From contig OZ038452.1 of NCBI GenBank assembly GCA_964036195.1, positions 496,001 through 560,000 on the forward strand: DNA of 64,000 bases, in the 5' to 3' direction. Of the stretch, positions 38,101-48,747 are shown one piece after another. How positions within the stretch are numbered: position 1 is the first letter of the stretch; every line of letters begins with the position of its first letter. The notes under the pieces were generated by a model. That model saw only the letters and a program-made list of their open reading frames with translations, was not told the DNA's origin and did no database searches. Source of the DNA: Sphaerolaimus hirsutus. Lineage: Eukaryota; Nematoda; Chromadorea; Monhysterida; Sphaerolaimidae. The position numbers were made by a program, and so were the translations under genes.

Positions 38101-39764
38101 ATTTAGCTATTATTCAGAAGATTTAGGGAATTTATTGAAGCAGCCGTTACATGGCCTCCTTGTGACAACACTGTTTTTCCATTGTGAAATGAAATTTTGT
38201 GGTGACAACGCACATTTTTGAGAAATTTTGCATGTGACGATAACTCGCCATTGCTAAGCCCAAGAGTGACAACTGACAATTGACTTATGAACTGACAACT
38301 GAAATACATCTGAAATGCCTATATCTCTTGAATGACAGCACAAATTATTTGCGAAATTGGCATGTGCGTAGACTGTACTAGTAACTATACTTCACTGTTC
38401 CTTCAGATGTGGAAATTTATTATGGGGTCACGGATCTTTTTCACTAAAATTTTGTTGTCACTTGGAGACTGTGTAAATGTTGCTTCAATAAATTTTTTAA
38501 TTTGCCGCAGAGAAAACTGCAGCTAACTGGACATCCATTTTTTCACGGTTTTACATAAAAAGTACACTATTGGACTGAAAGCACCTAAGCACTACCTGGA
38601 TGGTGAACAGCTTCTTGAAATGTCTGGGCATTTTTTTAACTGTGCTATCAACCGCCCACTGTGCATTTCTTTGCGCCAGCTGCTCCAGGCCAAAGTCACT
38701 GGCAAAGATGAGCCGTTCGCACGTGTCATCATCTGCCCACTGCTGGTGCAGCAGGAAGCGCTTGGCGGTGCCGCCCTCGCCCGGCGTCGTGTTGCACAGC
38801 TGCCGCGCCAGTTGCCGCCTGCCGCTGGGCACATCGTTCTCGTCGCTCGCACCAGCCTCGACCCCGTCTACAGCTTGCCCATCGTCGCTGCCGCTGTCGC
38901 GCCGCACGTGTCGCCTGCTTTGCCGCTGCAAGTGTCGCCACCGCTCCCGGTACAGCGCCGCGTGGTTGCGATAGAAGTGGCCCAGTTTGCGCAGATGTGT
39001 CGGCTGCTCCACGCACTTGACAACTGCGTTTTAATTATTGATTTGGGTAAGTCATTTACATTTATGTGTTTACATTTACAAACTGTATTTTCACAACAGT
39101 GGTACATTATTTACCACAAATCCTTCAAAAAGACCCTTGAAAACCCCCCTGTTTGGCTGATGCACCCCCTAAAATGCAACTCCCAGTTCACCTACAAACA
39201 GGCTTGGCAAAAACCGCATTTAATACGCATGCACCTGCTTTCTTGTATATGGCTCCAATTGCCTCATTTGTGGTGCCGGCGGCTCTTTTCATTTCTGCTC
39301 GGTGGTGCATCACGGCCACTTTCGCCGGGTCGGGCACGCAGCCGGCCGCATGCGCCGTTATCACCTCCATGTGCTCTCCGTCGAGGTCTGTTTTCACGTA
39401 ACCTGTGCAGGTGCAATGATCTCATTTTGGGTGTACAATGGTGCCCCATGGTAAATATTAATATCTGGTGTTTTTGCCCTTATGGGAGATATTTTTTCCA
39501 ACCAGCCAAGCAGGCTGCATTTTGTGCAAATGTAAATATCCACTAAGGAAAGCAGTTTCTGCCCATTTTCAGCAATTGCACGTTCTTTTCAATGACAACG
39601 GGAACAATCCATGGGAACTCACCGCCGCAGTTTTGCCGCCTGCAGCGCCACTTGCACGTGATCTGGCCGATCCGGCCGCGCCTGTACGAGTGGCCGTCAC
39701 GGCGCAGCGCCACTTTGCCTCTGGTCGTGCGCGACAGGCTGCTCGACGTCGGCGCGCCTTCCAT
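35175..39764 (-). CDS. FLYWCH-MULE transposase-derived protein, 8 exons, 510 aa
   Basis: Exons, in order on the minus strand: 39764-39623, 39402-39235, 39023-38596, 38030-37758, 36686-36517, 36152-36008, 35830-35774, 35324-35175. All phases agree and the frame is open from ATG to TGA; an in-frame stop lies just upstream of the ATG. Residues 15-65 are a FLYWCH zinc finger (RGKVALRRDGHSYRR, then W39, C41, C46, H65). Residues 220-425 are a Mutator-like (MULE) DDE domain: D229 in WAVDSTVKKMP, D297 in SITLDYDPALIAA, the C-H-F-H motif at 318-321, and E421 in NGHIEGFHSRF. The C terminus is basic and helical (RRSKRQRELQRRRERIM). The intact triad allows either an active element or a host gene. Seven introns, no visible terminal inverted repeats and a nearby poly(A) signal favour a host gene or an old immobile copy. 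Two introns are F2 elements. Confidence 0.85.
35328..35773. mobile_element. F2 MITE forming intron 7 of the MULE-derived gene
   Basis: Flanked by CTG (35,325-35,327 and 35,774-35,776). On the minus strand the intron is 35,773-35,325: it opens with the element's own first bases (CAG|GTGCCAATCCC) and closes on the duplicated target CAG (GACTGCACCCAG|GTGACC). Intron equals element plus one target copy. The inside is expanded by a 29-bp minisatellite. Confidence 0.85.
35461..35735. repeat. 29-bp minisatellite inside an F2 element
   Basis: About nine copies of GACACTGTATGACAATTTAC plus ATGACATTT, with scattered changes. Other F2 copies have the same words once or twice, so this is a local expansion. 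Confidence 0.85.
36165..36516. mobile_element. F2 MITE forming intron 5 of the MULE-derived gene
   Basis: Ends GGGGCAGTCCCAAGCCC / GCTCGGGACTGCCAC, flanked by CAG on both sides (36,162-36,164 and 36,517-36,519). On the minus strand the donor is the element's terminal GTGGCAG; the first usable in-frame acceptor (GATGGACAG) lies 9 bases past the target duplicate. The interior carries an extra inverted repeat around TGTATCCTAATCTTAT. Confidence 0.85.
36955..37375. repeat. CGGCCGTAAAGTA MITE with nested F6 repeat
   Basis: Inverted ends CCGGCCGTAAAGTA / TACTTTACGGCC. Inside (about 37,020-37,320) is F6, recognised by GAGTTGTTTAAAGTACTGAA and AACGTAAACGTAAAGTATTT. Lies in intron 4 of the minus-strand gene. 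Confidence 0.65.
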
Positions 39765-39799
39765 CGAGCCGAAACTCGATTAAAACGGTGCTTTAATGA

Positions 39800-40440
39800 G
39801 CCCAATTTCACCCGTGCAGTTTTTAGCTCACCCTTCCTCATTGCATTATTTCACATTGCTTCATTTCAATACATACCATTTCCTTTTTCGGCGCGTGAAA
39901 AATTTCCCCATTGAAATAAGTCCGACCGGTGCAGCGGGCATTTTTCTGTTGCGAATCCGCGCGCGATGCAGCCGCGCAGCATCCATAGGCATCCAGACGC
40001 CGATGACATTGTGTTTTCGGTTACAGCTATTTTTGAAATGATTTTCGCATTGTGTAGACAATACGCGGGACCCATTTTTCACTGTTTCAACTCTTTTGAC
40101 AAGTTTCTGCCATTTTTTCCACGATACCCATTTGAATTCGGTATTCTATCCACCGCTGTAAATGATTGCGATAGAAATGATAATTCAACATTGTATACTG
40201 GTGCTGCACATACAATTTGCCAGATAAAAAATTGAGTAGTGATAAATCAGCTTTGACAGTATTTGAGTTGAATTTTGAGTTTGTTTTTAATCCCTGTCAA
40301 CTCGATTCAAAACTAAAAGCAAACTCAAATAGGTATCAACTGCATTGAAAGCTTATTTGTGACTACCGTACTAAACAGTAAACTAGCACGCATAGTGAAT
40401 ATTTGACTGCGAACATGTTTGTCGCATTGCGAACTCTGCA
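39800..40440. other. Upstream region of the minus-strand gene
   Basis: No exon supported. A promoter for the minus-strand gene should lie here, but no clear TATA box or initiator stands out. A repeat with GATAAATCAGCTTTGACAGT and its complement lies at about 40,235-40,400. Confidence 0.35.
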
Positions 40441-40446
40441 GACTGG

Positions 40447-40583
40447 CAGCCCTGTAGGCAGTTTTTTCATCATATTTATCAAATTGCTTTGATAAATAAA
40501 TATGATGAAATTTTTTGTGTTTGTTCCTTTATTCTGATGGGATATGGTAGATTTCATTGTAAGGTGTAATGTAGCTGGAGTAT
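40447..40583. repeat. Fold-back MITE, partial copy
   Basis: Same hairpin core as 27,530-27,722 (TTTATCAAATTGCTTTGATA); the left arm is shortened. Confidence 0.65.
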
Positions 40584-40889
40584 ATCTTGCTTTTCTCTCC
40601 TGTGCTTTTCTCAAATGTCCCAAATTACCATATTTATTCTATTGGAAGTGTGTCGGTTCATTTTTCATCAACTTTTTCACCTGCCTTTTTATTGAAGGTG
40701 CCCTAGTATTCTAGGTATGACGTTCTGTTACAAGAAATACAGTATGCAGAGCAATTGTTTAGTTTTGACTTTTGTGGGGTTTTCAGACACTATTTTGTGT
40801 GTTTTACGTGGTATTTTTACTAACTTTATTGAGAAAGAAATCACAATAATTGATGTTAATGAATTGATGGTGCATTACTAGCGTAGGTA

Positions 40890-41125
40890 TTTAGGGGCAT
40901 GCATGCCTAATACACACATCTGCCTGTTACGCGCATTTGCCCGTTTTTTCACTTGACACTTTTTCAAGTGATTTTCACATATGAGTGAAGTGAAAAAAGT
41001 TGCGCAATGACATTAGTGAACTTTTATCACTTCAATCATATCTGAAAATCACTTGAAAAAGTGTCAAGTGAAAAAAAAACGGGCAAATGTGCGTAACGGG
41101 CGGATGTGCGTATTAGTGCACCCTC
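40890..41125. repeat. Fold-back repeat with TACGCACA arms
   Basis: Arms around TTACGCGCATTTGCCCG and the complement, inner arms CACTTGACACTTTTTCAAGT. Right end GTATTAGTGCACCC matches the terminus of the composite element at 22,697. Confidence 0.7.
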
Positions 41126-41149
41126 AGGTACTTATTTATATGCAGCGAC

Positions 41150-41412
41150 ACTGACCCTACACACTCTAGTTGACTAAGACGCTAAATGCCAACTGGTTCC
41201 CATCCCTATTCAAAGCTTGCTCACGAGCCGACAAACGATGTTCAAATGCCAAAGTGTTGAATCATGTTGCGAATTAAGCTGTACTGTTGAAAAATATATT
41301 GTGAGTGCTATGTACAATGCGGGTGTGCACAATAATGCGTAGTGGCCAGCAAGCTTTGAATTGGCAACCAGTTGACATTTGGTGTCTTTGTCAACTAGTG
41401 TGTGTAGGGCCA
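41150..41412. repeat. Fold-back MITE, family F1, with internal insertion
   Basis: CCCTACACACTCTAGTTGAC / TCAACTAGTGTGTGTAGGGC ends with TTCAAAGCTTGC blocks inside; about 110 bases of unrelated DNA separate the arms, as in 32,776-33,030. Confidence 0.7.
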
Positions 41413-42109
41413 TTAGGTCTACGCCAATTTCACGCGATCTCGGCCAGACACAGCTTTATTTTTTAGACCCAAACGCTTTGTTGAACGGAAATGCTTTTGT
41501 AAACGGTTTTCGAAAAATGCATCGCAGTAAACGCCAAGCAGCATTTAAGAGTAAATACATTTTTTTAATGTTTTAAGCGTCTTGTGTAAATTAAGTGGTG
41601 GGAAAGGTTTCTATGCCAATTATTGGAATATTTGAAGCAAACTGGAATTTTTGAATCGCTTGGAAAGTTACTTGAAAACTTCGAGTGACATCATATTGTC
41701 CCATCTAGTGACAGAATGGTACCATGACGCTGACGCCCTTTGAGGGCGCGAAAGGTGCCTGGCTCCTTTTATTTTGAATGGCACCATGTTTTTTACAAAG
41801 AATGTGCACTGTTTTATCGCTGTGGAAACATTCGACATTTGAAAATTTTGACATCAAGCCGAAACTAACCATTTTGCGAATATGTAACAAACTGTAAAAA
41901 CAGCGCACATTCTTTGAAAAATGACCTGTTTTGCGTGTGAAAAACATCCCAAATAAGTCAGTGGCTCATGAGATATTTGATGTGATGTCAAAGAACTGAT
42001 CTCAGAAACTTATACATACGGTAATTTTTTTGCCATCCTCAAAATATGAAAAAAGTGTGATGTTTTCAGACTTGATCCATTACAGCCTGTAAATCCACCT
42101 TTAAGCTGG

Positions 42110-42330
42110 ATTTACAGCGCAACGATTAAAAGAAGGTGAAACGACAAATAAAACGTCACCAATATTTTTTTTTCATGTTTTCAAGTTTTTTATTCAAAAT
42201 TCATGAACACTACTCAATTTATTGTATGTGAGATGTTAAATTAGAATTTGAATGAAAAATGTTGGATGAAATAATGGATTTTTAGTGACGTTTTAGGTAT
42301 TTGTCGTTTCACCTTCTATTATGTCATTCA
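42110..42330. repeat. Fold-back repeat, AAGGTGAAACGACAAAT arms
   Basis: AGAAGGTGAAACGACAAATA near the left and TTTGTCGTTTCACCTTCT near the right are inverted copies around an AT-rich loop. Confidence 0.65.
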
Positions 42331-42340
42331 AAATAAGTAT

Positions 42341-42460
42341 CATGTCTTTGCGCTCAAGTCTTTTCATGTCTTTGCGCTCAAGTCTTTTCATGTCTTTGCG
42401 CTCAAGTCTTTTCATGTCTTTGCGCTCAAGTCTTTTCATGTCTTTGCGTTTTCAAGTCCA
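42341..42460. repeat. 24-bp tandem repeat, four units and a partial
   Basis: CATGTCTTTGCGCTCAAGTC plus TTTT repeated without change at 42,341, 42,365, 42,389 and 42,413, then a truncated unit. The period is a multiple of three, so it is open as an M-S-L-R-S-S-L-F repeat, but no gene context supports translation. Confidence 0.9.
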
Positions 42461-42534
42461 AATGGCGCAGCGCCATGGGCATAGGCCATTGGCATTTGGC
42501 ACCCTTATTGAATGGCCCCGTAGCACCCTGCTTT

Positions 42535-43050
42535 GGAATTATGCTACTTATGCTACGATTACAGCTCGACGTAAAATTCCAGCTTAAAATTCAATCGCAA
42601 AATTGATTACATGAAAGTGGATGATGAAACAAGTCTGCAATTTTTCATGGACAATATGTTTATCAATACCTTCATTGTGTCCCAGAGTCATCATCCACAG
42701 TCACTGCCATTTGATTGTGAAAATTCAAAAATTTCGATTTTATGTTGGAATTTTACGCCAGCTGAAGTAAAGTCAATTCTACGCCAGGTGATTGCATGCA
42801 ATGACATAGCGTAGAATAGATTTTTCTTCAGCTGGCGTAAAATTTCAGCGTAAAATCGAAATGTTGAAATTTTCACAATCAAATAGCAGTGACCGTGGAC
42901 GATGACTCTGGGACACAATGAAAGTATTCATAAACACATTGTCCATGAAAAATTGCAGACTTGTATCATGATCCACTTTCATGTAATCAATTTTGCGATG
43001 GAATTTTACGCTGGAATTTTACGTCGAGCTGTAATCGTAGCATTATAGTT
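42535..43050. repeat. Long palindrome, about 515 bp
   Basis: Left arm TGCTACGATTACAGCTCGAC, right arm GTCGAGCTGTAATCGTAGCA. Inner pairs include AATTGATTACATGAAAGTGG with its complement and TTTACGCCAGCTGAAG with its complement. Arms match over most of their length, so a fold-back element with high hairpin potential. Confidence 0.8.
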
Positions 43051-43334
43051 AATTTATATTTTTCTGGCTTTTCTCAAGCAGATCATGTTTTACTTTTTGA
43101 GAGATTTTTTTAGATTTAATTTTTGAGATATATAATGATATTTTCTCAAAATTACCCATATTCGATACTATTTACACAATAAGCAATTCACTTACAGAGG
43201 ATACTGAATTTGGAAATAAATCATAGCAGTCAAAATTATGCTATCAGCAGCGAAAGTAAATAAAAGGCGGAGCTACCAACACAAATCAAATGGCACTTCA
43301 AATTCCCCAGGTACATATCAAATAACTGTGTTTA

Positions 43335-43570
43335 GGTGGCGTTTACAGGAAAAATTTGTGATGACAAAAAAAGCTTTTTGAAGTTTTATATTTTAAGGTA
43401 GAAGGTCTGTATTTGTGAGAAGAGGCAGTGAAGTATGCACTCAAGTAGTATACGTATTTTTCACTGTCTTTTCTCACAAATATGAAAAGCTTTCCTTAAA
43501 ATATTCCTTAAAACTTTAAAGAACAAATTTTGTCATCACAAACTGTTTTTCATTTTCGTGTAAACAATGC
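43335..43570. repeat. Fold-back repeat, TTTGTGATGACAAA arms
   Basis: GCGTTTACAGGAAAAATTTG at the left pairs roughly with TTTCGTGTAAACAATGCC at the right; inner arms TTTGTGAGAAGAGGCAGTGA and complement. Confidence 0.65.
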
Positions 43571-44008
43571 CTTGATATTTACATATTTATGCATAGCATT
43601 CATTTTTTCGATTTGAATCCAGCATCTTATAATAAACACTACTTAAAAAAATGTTCACTTTAAAAAAAATTCAGATTGAATGGTTATTCATCATGAATTT
43701 TTGCAATTTTCAGATGGAAGTTTCCTAATCGCTCTCGAGGAGCAATTGTTGAAATTGTCTGGTTGAAATATAAAGGTTGACAGACTTTTTAACAAATCTG
43801 AAATGTCAAGTGAAACGTTCAGTGACAAGTAAACTTGTGCATCCAAACATTTCAACAAATCTGAAACGTCAAGTGAAACGTTGAGTGACAAGTAAACTTG
43901 TGCATCCAAACATTTCGATGGTTTAAAAACGTCATTCAACACTTGATGTCACTTGCCAAAGTGCGCAATTGGCGGCCGGTGCTCAACCGGGCTCAACCTG
44001 GAACGCAG

Positions 44009-47000
44009 GCGGCGCGGTGGGCAGGCGGCTGACCAGGAGCGACTTGGCGCCGAAGCGCATCCGCGCGCAGCTGCTGCAGCGCCGCCGCGACGAGCAGGCG
44101 GTCGAGGACGCGCAGAAAGGTCTGCTCATGTTCCGCTGCCAGGTGCGTTTTCGCCCCCGCTCTCGACTAGTGATCACTGATTGCGCGTTGACATCGCCAA
44201 AGTTATGGCCAAAGCTAAAGGTGCCGTTTCGCTCTTGGCCAAGTGCCAAAACTAAGTGCCGACACTTTTTACGTCACTTTCACGTCATTGTCATGTAATT
44301 TGAGGGTAACATTTTGGGGGTCCACCATACCATGTGCCAGTCCCACACCCTGTAAAGTGTCATGTCGATTGTCAAATGTCATGTAAAGTGTCAATCACAA
44401 TATTTAAAATACCGTATTTCCTCAAAATACCCCTGGGGGGTTTATTGTTTCAGAGTGAGAATTTTGAGGGGGGGTTAAACGAGGGGGGGGTATTTCGAGG
44501 GGGGGAGGTTTATTATTTCGCCAGAAATTTTTTGAAAACCAAGTACTAAATTGTCGTCTGAAACGTACGCAGACGTCGAAAATGCAACAAAAATCGCCAG
44601 TTATAAGACTCTAAGCACTTGTATAAGTGTGTAGATGTATAATCACTGTTCTCACATAACAGAGTCATCGTTTTTAACGTGTGTTTTGCATTACCCAGAT
44701 GACAAACCGCAGCCTTTGTCATTTACGTTCTCTATACACTGAATTTGGGGGGGGGGTATTTCGAGGGGGGGTTTATAAGTTCATAGTGTCCATTTTGAGG
44801 GGGGGTATTTCGAGGGGGGGGGGTATTTCGAGGGGGGGGGGGATTTCGAGGAAATACGGTAATTGTTTTTTACTGAACTTTTGACGTTATATATGGCATT
44901 TGACAAATTTGCATGATACTTTGCAAAGTGCGCGACTGCCAGAAGACCACGTGTTAATTCCACTAATACCTAGATAAGTGACAAAGAAATGGTAAGCACA
45001 GTTTAAACTGCTCAGTCAAGTGACACGTAAACTTATATGTGACAAGCATTTTCATTAAAAGTTCACTTGTCACTTACGTTTACTTATCACTTCTCCAATG
45101 ATAAATATTCTACCAATTACAATGTTACTTACCACTGATGGATTTTATTGTCACTTGTCACTTCTTCACAAAATGAGAAGTGAGAAGTGAAATGGCAAAT
45201 GCGAAGTAAAAGCGCAAAGGCGAAGTGAAACGGCAAGTGAATTGGCAAGTGAAATGGCAAAAGCGAAGTGAAATTACTTTTTATTATTATGTTTTTACTC
45301 GCTTTTGCCAATTCACTTGCCGTTTGACTTCGCATTTGCGCTTTTATGTCGCCTTTGCCATTTCGCTTCTCACTTCTCATTTTGCGGAACTGGCACCAGA
45401 TGTGAGCGTGACTGCAAACTCTTTTCATGTCACTGCTGTTATTGTAAAAATTACTTAATATTAGAGTAATCTTGTAATGACACTTTCCTCCTGATCAAGT
45501 GACTGAACACTTTACAACGAAATCTACCATATCCCATCTGAATGATAACTCAAAAATTCAATTTATTCTTCTCGTCACATTACTTTGATCTCACTATGGG
45601 TGATTTTTGTGCATAAATACGTATTAAAGTGATTTTACTTATCAAAATGTGGCAACATTCCTTGTATAGCTTTCAGTCCAATGAGTATACCTACATTGAT
45701 GCTGAAAATACGCAGATTTTTATGTGCAATTCTATTTTACAGGTGAAAGGCCGCGGTGTGATGACAACGCGGCCATATGCAAAGAAGGAAATCGTCACAG
45801 TGTACGCTGGTAAAAAACTGAGCTATGAGGAGGGCATCAGGCGGGATGAAGAGTTGCACAAGAACCCGGAGCAGGATTCCTACCTGTTCTACTACGGGAA
45901 GAACTTTTGGTTGGTTTGTGCTTACTTCCAACCTCATATCACAATGCCAGGTTACATGCATAGTTGTTAAACGTAGTTACGTTTACTCGATAATTACGGA
46001 TACTCGAGTACTGCATAAATACGTTTACGTTTCCTTGCGAAAACAATACCGGTACTCACTTACACGCGTACTTTTTGAAAGTACGCGAGTACAGAAAACG
46101 TATTTCTAGATGACAGAACATGTCATTTTGCCAAACAGAAAGTGACAAACATACGACATTTTCATAAGAAATACTTAGTAGGAGAGAAAAACACATCTTT
46201 TTGTATATCAGAGTAAAAATTCGAAAAATACCGACTTTTTTCAGAAAAATACTAACTTTTACATTTTCTGTGAGAAAAATACCCGTTTGTTTATGTTTGT
46301 TCCAGAAAAAATTTGTTTTCACGTTTTCTCTGAAAAAAAAGCATTTTACTCACGTTTTACGCAGTGTAAAAGTATTTTAAAAATACTTTACGTTTTCTGT
46401 ACTCAGCGGTGAGTAAAAGAAAAATACTTTACGTTTACGTTTACTTTTAAAAAAGTTCAGTACTTTTAACAACTCTGGTTACATGCACAATCGTAAATAG
46501 CAAGTTGGACGCTGTAACAGTGCAACTTTATGGTATTTTTGATATTGAATGGTGAATACCGTATTTCCTCGAAATACCCCTCCCCCCTAGAAATACCCAC
46601 CGTCTCGAAATACCCCCCCCCCTAGCAATACCCACCGTCCCGAAATTCCCCCCTCCTCCTCAAAATGGCCACTATGAATTTATTAGCCCCCCCCCCCCAC
46701 GAAATACCCCCCAAATTGAGTGTACAGAGAACGTACATGACAAAACTGCGGTTTGTAATTCTGGCAATGCACAACACACGTTAAAAACGATGAATTGTTA
46801 CAGTTGAACAGTGTTACATACTTATAAAGTCAGTAGACTCATATATAGCGGTTATTGTTGCATTTTTCTACGTCTGCGTACATTTCAGACGACAATTGAG
46901 TACTGGAATTTTAAAAAATTTCTGGCGAAATAATAAGCCCCCCTCGAAATACCCCCTCCCCCTGATTTAACCCCCCTCAAAATTCACACTCTGAAACAAT

Positions 47001-47406
47001 CACCCCACGGGGGGTATTTCGCGGAAATACGGTATAACTGATTTACACACTGAATAAGCACCACTGAATGAATAATTGGCATAATGTCTTTCTGGTTGAA
47101 GAGACGTTGGTAGCATTCAGAAAATATATAAATAACAAAATTTTGGCAAATAAAAATATCGTTGTGTCCCATTTCCATACACTTTAAATACATTTAAATA
47201 CTTTACATTTCCTCTTTAAATTACATTCCACATTCAATTGCAGTATTGATGCACAAGCAGAAGATGGGACATTTGGGCGACTGATTAATCATGGGGTAAA
47301 AGATAATGCTAATCTGTACATCGATAAATTCACCATTGGTGATGAGCAGATTTTGGTGCTCAGAGCAAAGAGGGACATCGCTATGTACGAGGAGTTACTG
47401 TGCTGA
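44009..47406 (+). CDS. KMT5A/PR-Set7-like SET-domain protein, 5' incomplete, C-terminally short
   Basis: Exons 44009-44142, 45743-45909 and 47244-47406; phases agree (1 in, 0, 2, stop TGA at 47,404). Exon 1 encodes a basic helix (LAPKRIRAQLLQRRRDEQAV) like the segment before the SET domain of histone H4K20 monomethyltransferases. Exon 2 starts VKGRGVMTTRPYAKKEIVTV, matching the family pattern K-G-R-G-V plus a YxG motif. The junction supplies the cysteine of NFCIDAQAEDGTFGRLINHG, which contains the SAM-binding R-L-I-N-H motif, with G where S is usual. The frame ends R-D-I-A-M-Y-E-E-L-L-C-stop, whereas the family continues after E-E-L-L with Y-D-Y-G and about 20 more residues, including an active-site tyrosine. 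So it is a truncated paralogue, or a further exon is spliced from an unseen site. The acceptor of exon 1 is uncertain; upstream exons were not found. Confidence 0.75.
44333..44945. repeat. F2 MITE split by a nested F3 element
   Basis: F2 left part GTGCCAGTCCCACACCCTG at 44,333 and eroded right part TTTGCAAAGTGCGCGACTGC near 44,940, interrupted by F3 at 44,411-44,861. Confidence 0.65.
44411..44861. mobile_element. F3 MITE
   Basis: TACCGTATTTCCTCAAAATA / TTTCGAGGAAATACGGTA with GGGGGGTATTTCGAGG modules on both sides of an AT-rich core. Confidence 0.8.
45150..45395. repeat. Fold-back repeat of GAAGTGA / GGCAA words
   Basis: TTCACAAAATGAGAAGTGAG at the left pairs with CTCACTTCTCATTTTGCGGA at the right; between them are runs of AAGTGAAATGGCAAATGCG and the complement. 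Confidence 0.75.
45963..46490. repeat. F6 repeat, ACGTTTACTCG ends
   Basis: GTTGTTAAACGTAGTTACGT at the left, TTCAGTACTTTTAACAACTC at the right; contains ATACTCGAGTACTGC and TACGCGAGTACAGAAAACGT. Copies at 37,020-37,320 (nested), 31,535-32,305 and 62,905-63,570. Confidence 0.7.
46558..47034. mobile_element. F3 MITE
   Basis: TACCGTATTTCCTCGAAATA / TTTCGCGGAAATACGGTA, with several CCCCTAGAAATACCCACC modules. Lies between SET exons 2 and 3. Confidence 0.8.
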
Positions 47407-47471
47407 GTGGCTCTATTATGTGCATGTTTTCAGTGTATACTTTGTTCCACAGAAATAATGTGTATATCAAT

Positions 47472-48034
47472 ACCGTATTTCCTCGAAATAGCCCTAGGGG
47501 GTTTATTTTTTCAGAGTGGAAATTTTGAGGGGGCATTTCGAGGGGGCTTATTCGAGGGGGTTATTATTTCGTCACAAATTTTCGGAAAAGTCATACTACA
47601 GAATACGCTTTTACATACCCGAAAACGGTAATAAACGTGACAAAATAGTGTATATTGGAACATAAAACGTAAACTCGGCAGACATGATATTCTACAACGT
47701 TGTTGGACTTAATTCCTAATACTTATGTCTCACATGTCTCCCAGTTCATGGTCGGTATTACTTTTGTGCGACCATGTGGTGTGAGAACAAAACGTTTTTG
47801 CATTTTCGGCTCAACGATAAAGTTTCAAATCGAACCGGGATGTTAGATACATACGCAGAAAAGTGCTAAAATAACACCATGTATGCTAGACAAACTAGAG
47901 TAGGTATATATGTAACTGCGATGCAACAAATACATCATGTACCTTGCATATTTACGTGATGTACCTTATTCCAGATGGGGGGGTATTTCGAGGGGGGAGG
48001 GTTAATTCAAGGGGGTATTTCGAGGAAATACGGT
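47472..48034. mobile_element. F3 MITE
   Basis: TACCGTATTTCCTCGAAATA / TTTCGAGGAAATACGGTA. The 450-bp centre is unique. Confidence 0.75.
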
Positions 48035-48044
48035 ATTTATGTTA

Positions 48045-48270
48045 TGTGGCTGCACACACTAGTTTACTAACACAAGTAAACTCAATTTGGGTGCCCATAA
48101 ATCAGCTTTAAACGTATTTGAGTTTACCAGAATACGTTATGTAAGATTCTCGTCAAGTGTAGTTTACAGATACCTCAATCTTGTAAACTCAAATACGTTC
48201 AAAGCTGATTTATGAACACCCAAAATGAGTTTACTTCTGTAAGTAAACTAGTGCGTGCAGCGCCAACACT
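48045..48270. repeat. Fold-back repeat with CACTAGTTTACT ends
   Basis: GCACACACTAGTTTACTAAC / AGTAAACTAGTGCGTGCAGC, with internal inverted ATCAGCTTTAAACGTATTTG blocks. Confidence 0.7.
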
Positions 48271-48578
48271 CCACGGACAGCACGGTGTTGAACAACATGA
48301 ATGCAGATTTAAAATTTATTTGCGGTCTCTGTTCAAATCAAATGGCAATATCTTCCCAGCTGCATCTTTGGGGAATACGTGTGATGTAAATGCTGTTCTG
48401 AATAGTGAAATTACGTTCCAAAACCTGCTTTTATGGCAGTATCAGGTCCCGATTCCTTGACTGCACAAAATAGTCCCGCCCATGTACTATTACGGTGAGA
48501 CGAGGCACAATGTCAGGACTGACTTCGATTGGTATACGCGTTAGTAGCACATACAGCATATCCATATTTGCAGATTGC

Positions 48579-48734
48579 GCAAATGTTACATTTTTAGATT
48601 TTTTCCATTCATGACAGTGAAAAGTAAAATTACTGATGCAATGTAAAAAGTATTTAGCAAATGTTACATTTTTAGATTTTTTCCATTCATGACAGTGAAA
48701 AGTAAAATTACTGATGCAATGTAAAAAGTATTTC
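48579..48734. repeat. 78-bp tandem duplication upstream of the FLYWCH gene
   Basis: Two adjacent copies starting GCAAATGTTACATTTTTAGA (48,579 and 48,657), virtually identical. The array ends 13 bases before the proposed start codon. Confidence 0.9.
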
Positions 48735-48747
48735 GCAAGTTTTGCCA

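Noticed and set aside
38620-39546. 308-codon + strand ORF as a gene
   Set aside because: It is the complement of transposase exons whose minus-strand reading carries recognisable MULE motifs; reported only as an observation.
42341-42460. CRISPR array
   Set aside because: Units are contiguous with no spacers, in a eukaryotic genome; this is a simple tandem repeat.
43290-43310. ATG-starting mini-exon (M-A-L-Q-I-P-Q before GTACAT) for the SET gene
   Set aside because: Its phase-0 end does not match the phase-1 start of the exon at 44,009; too short to support.
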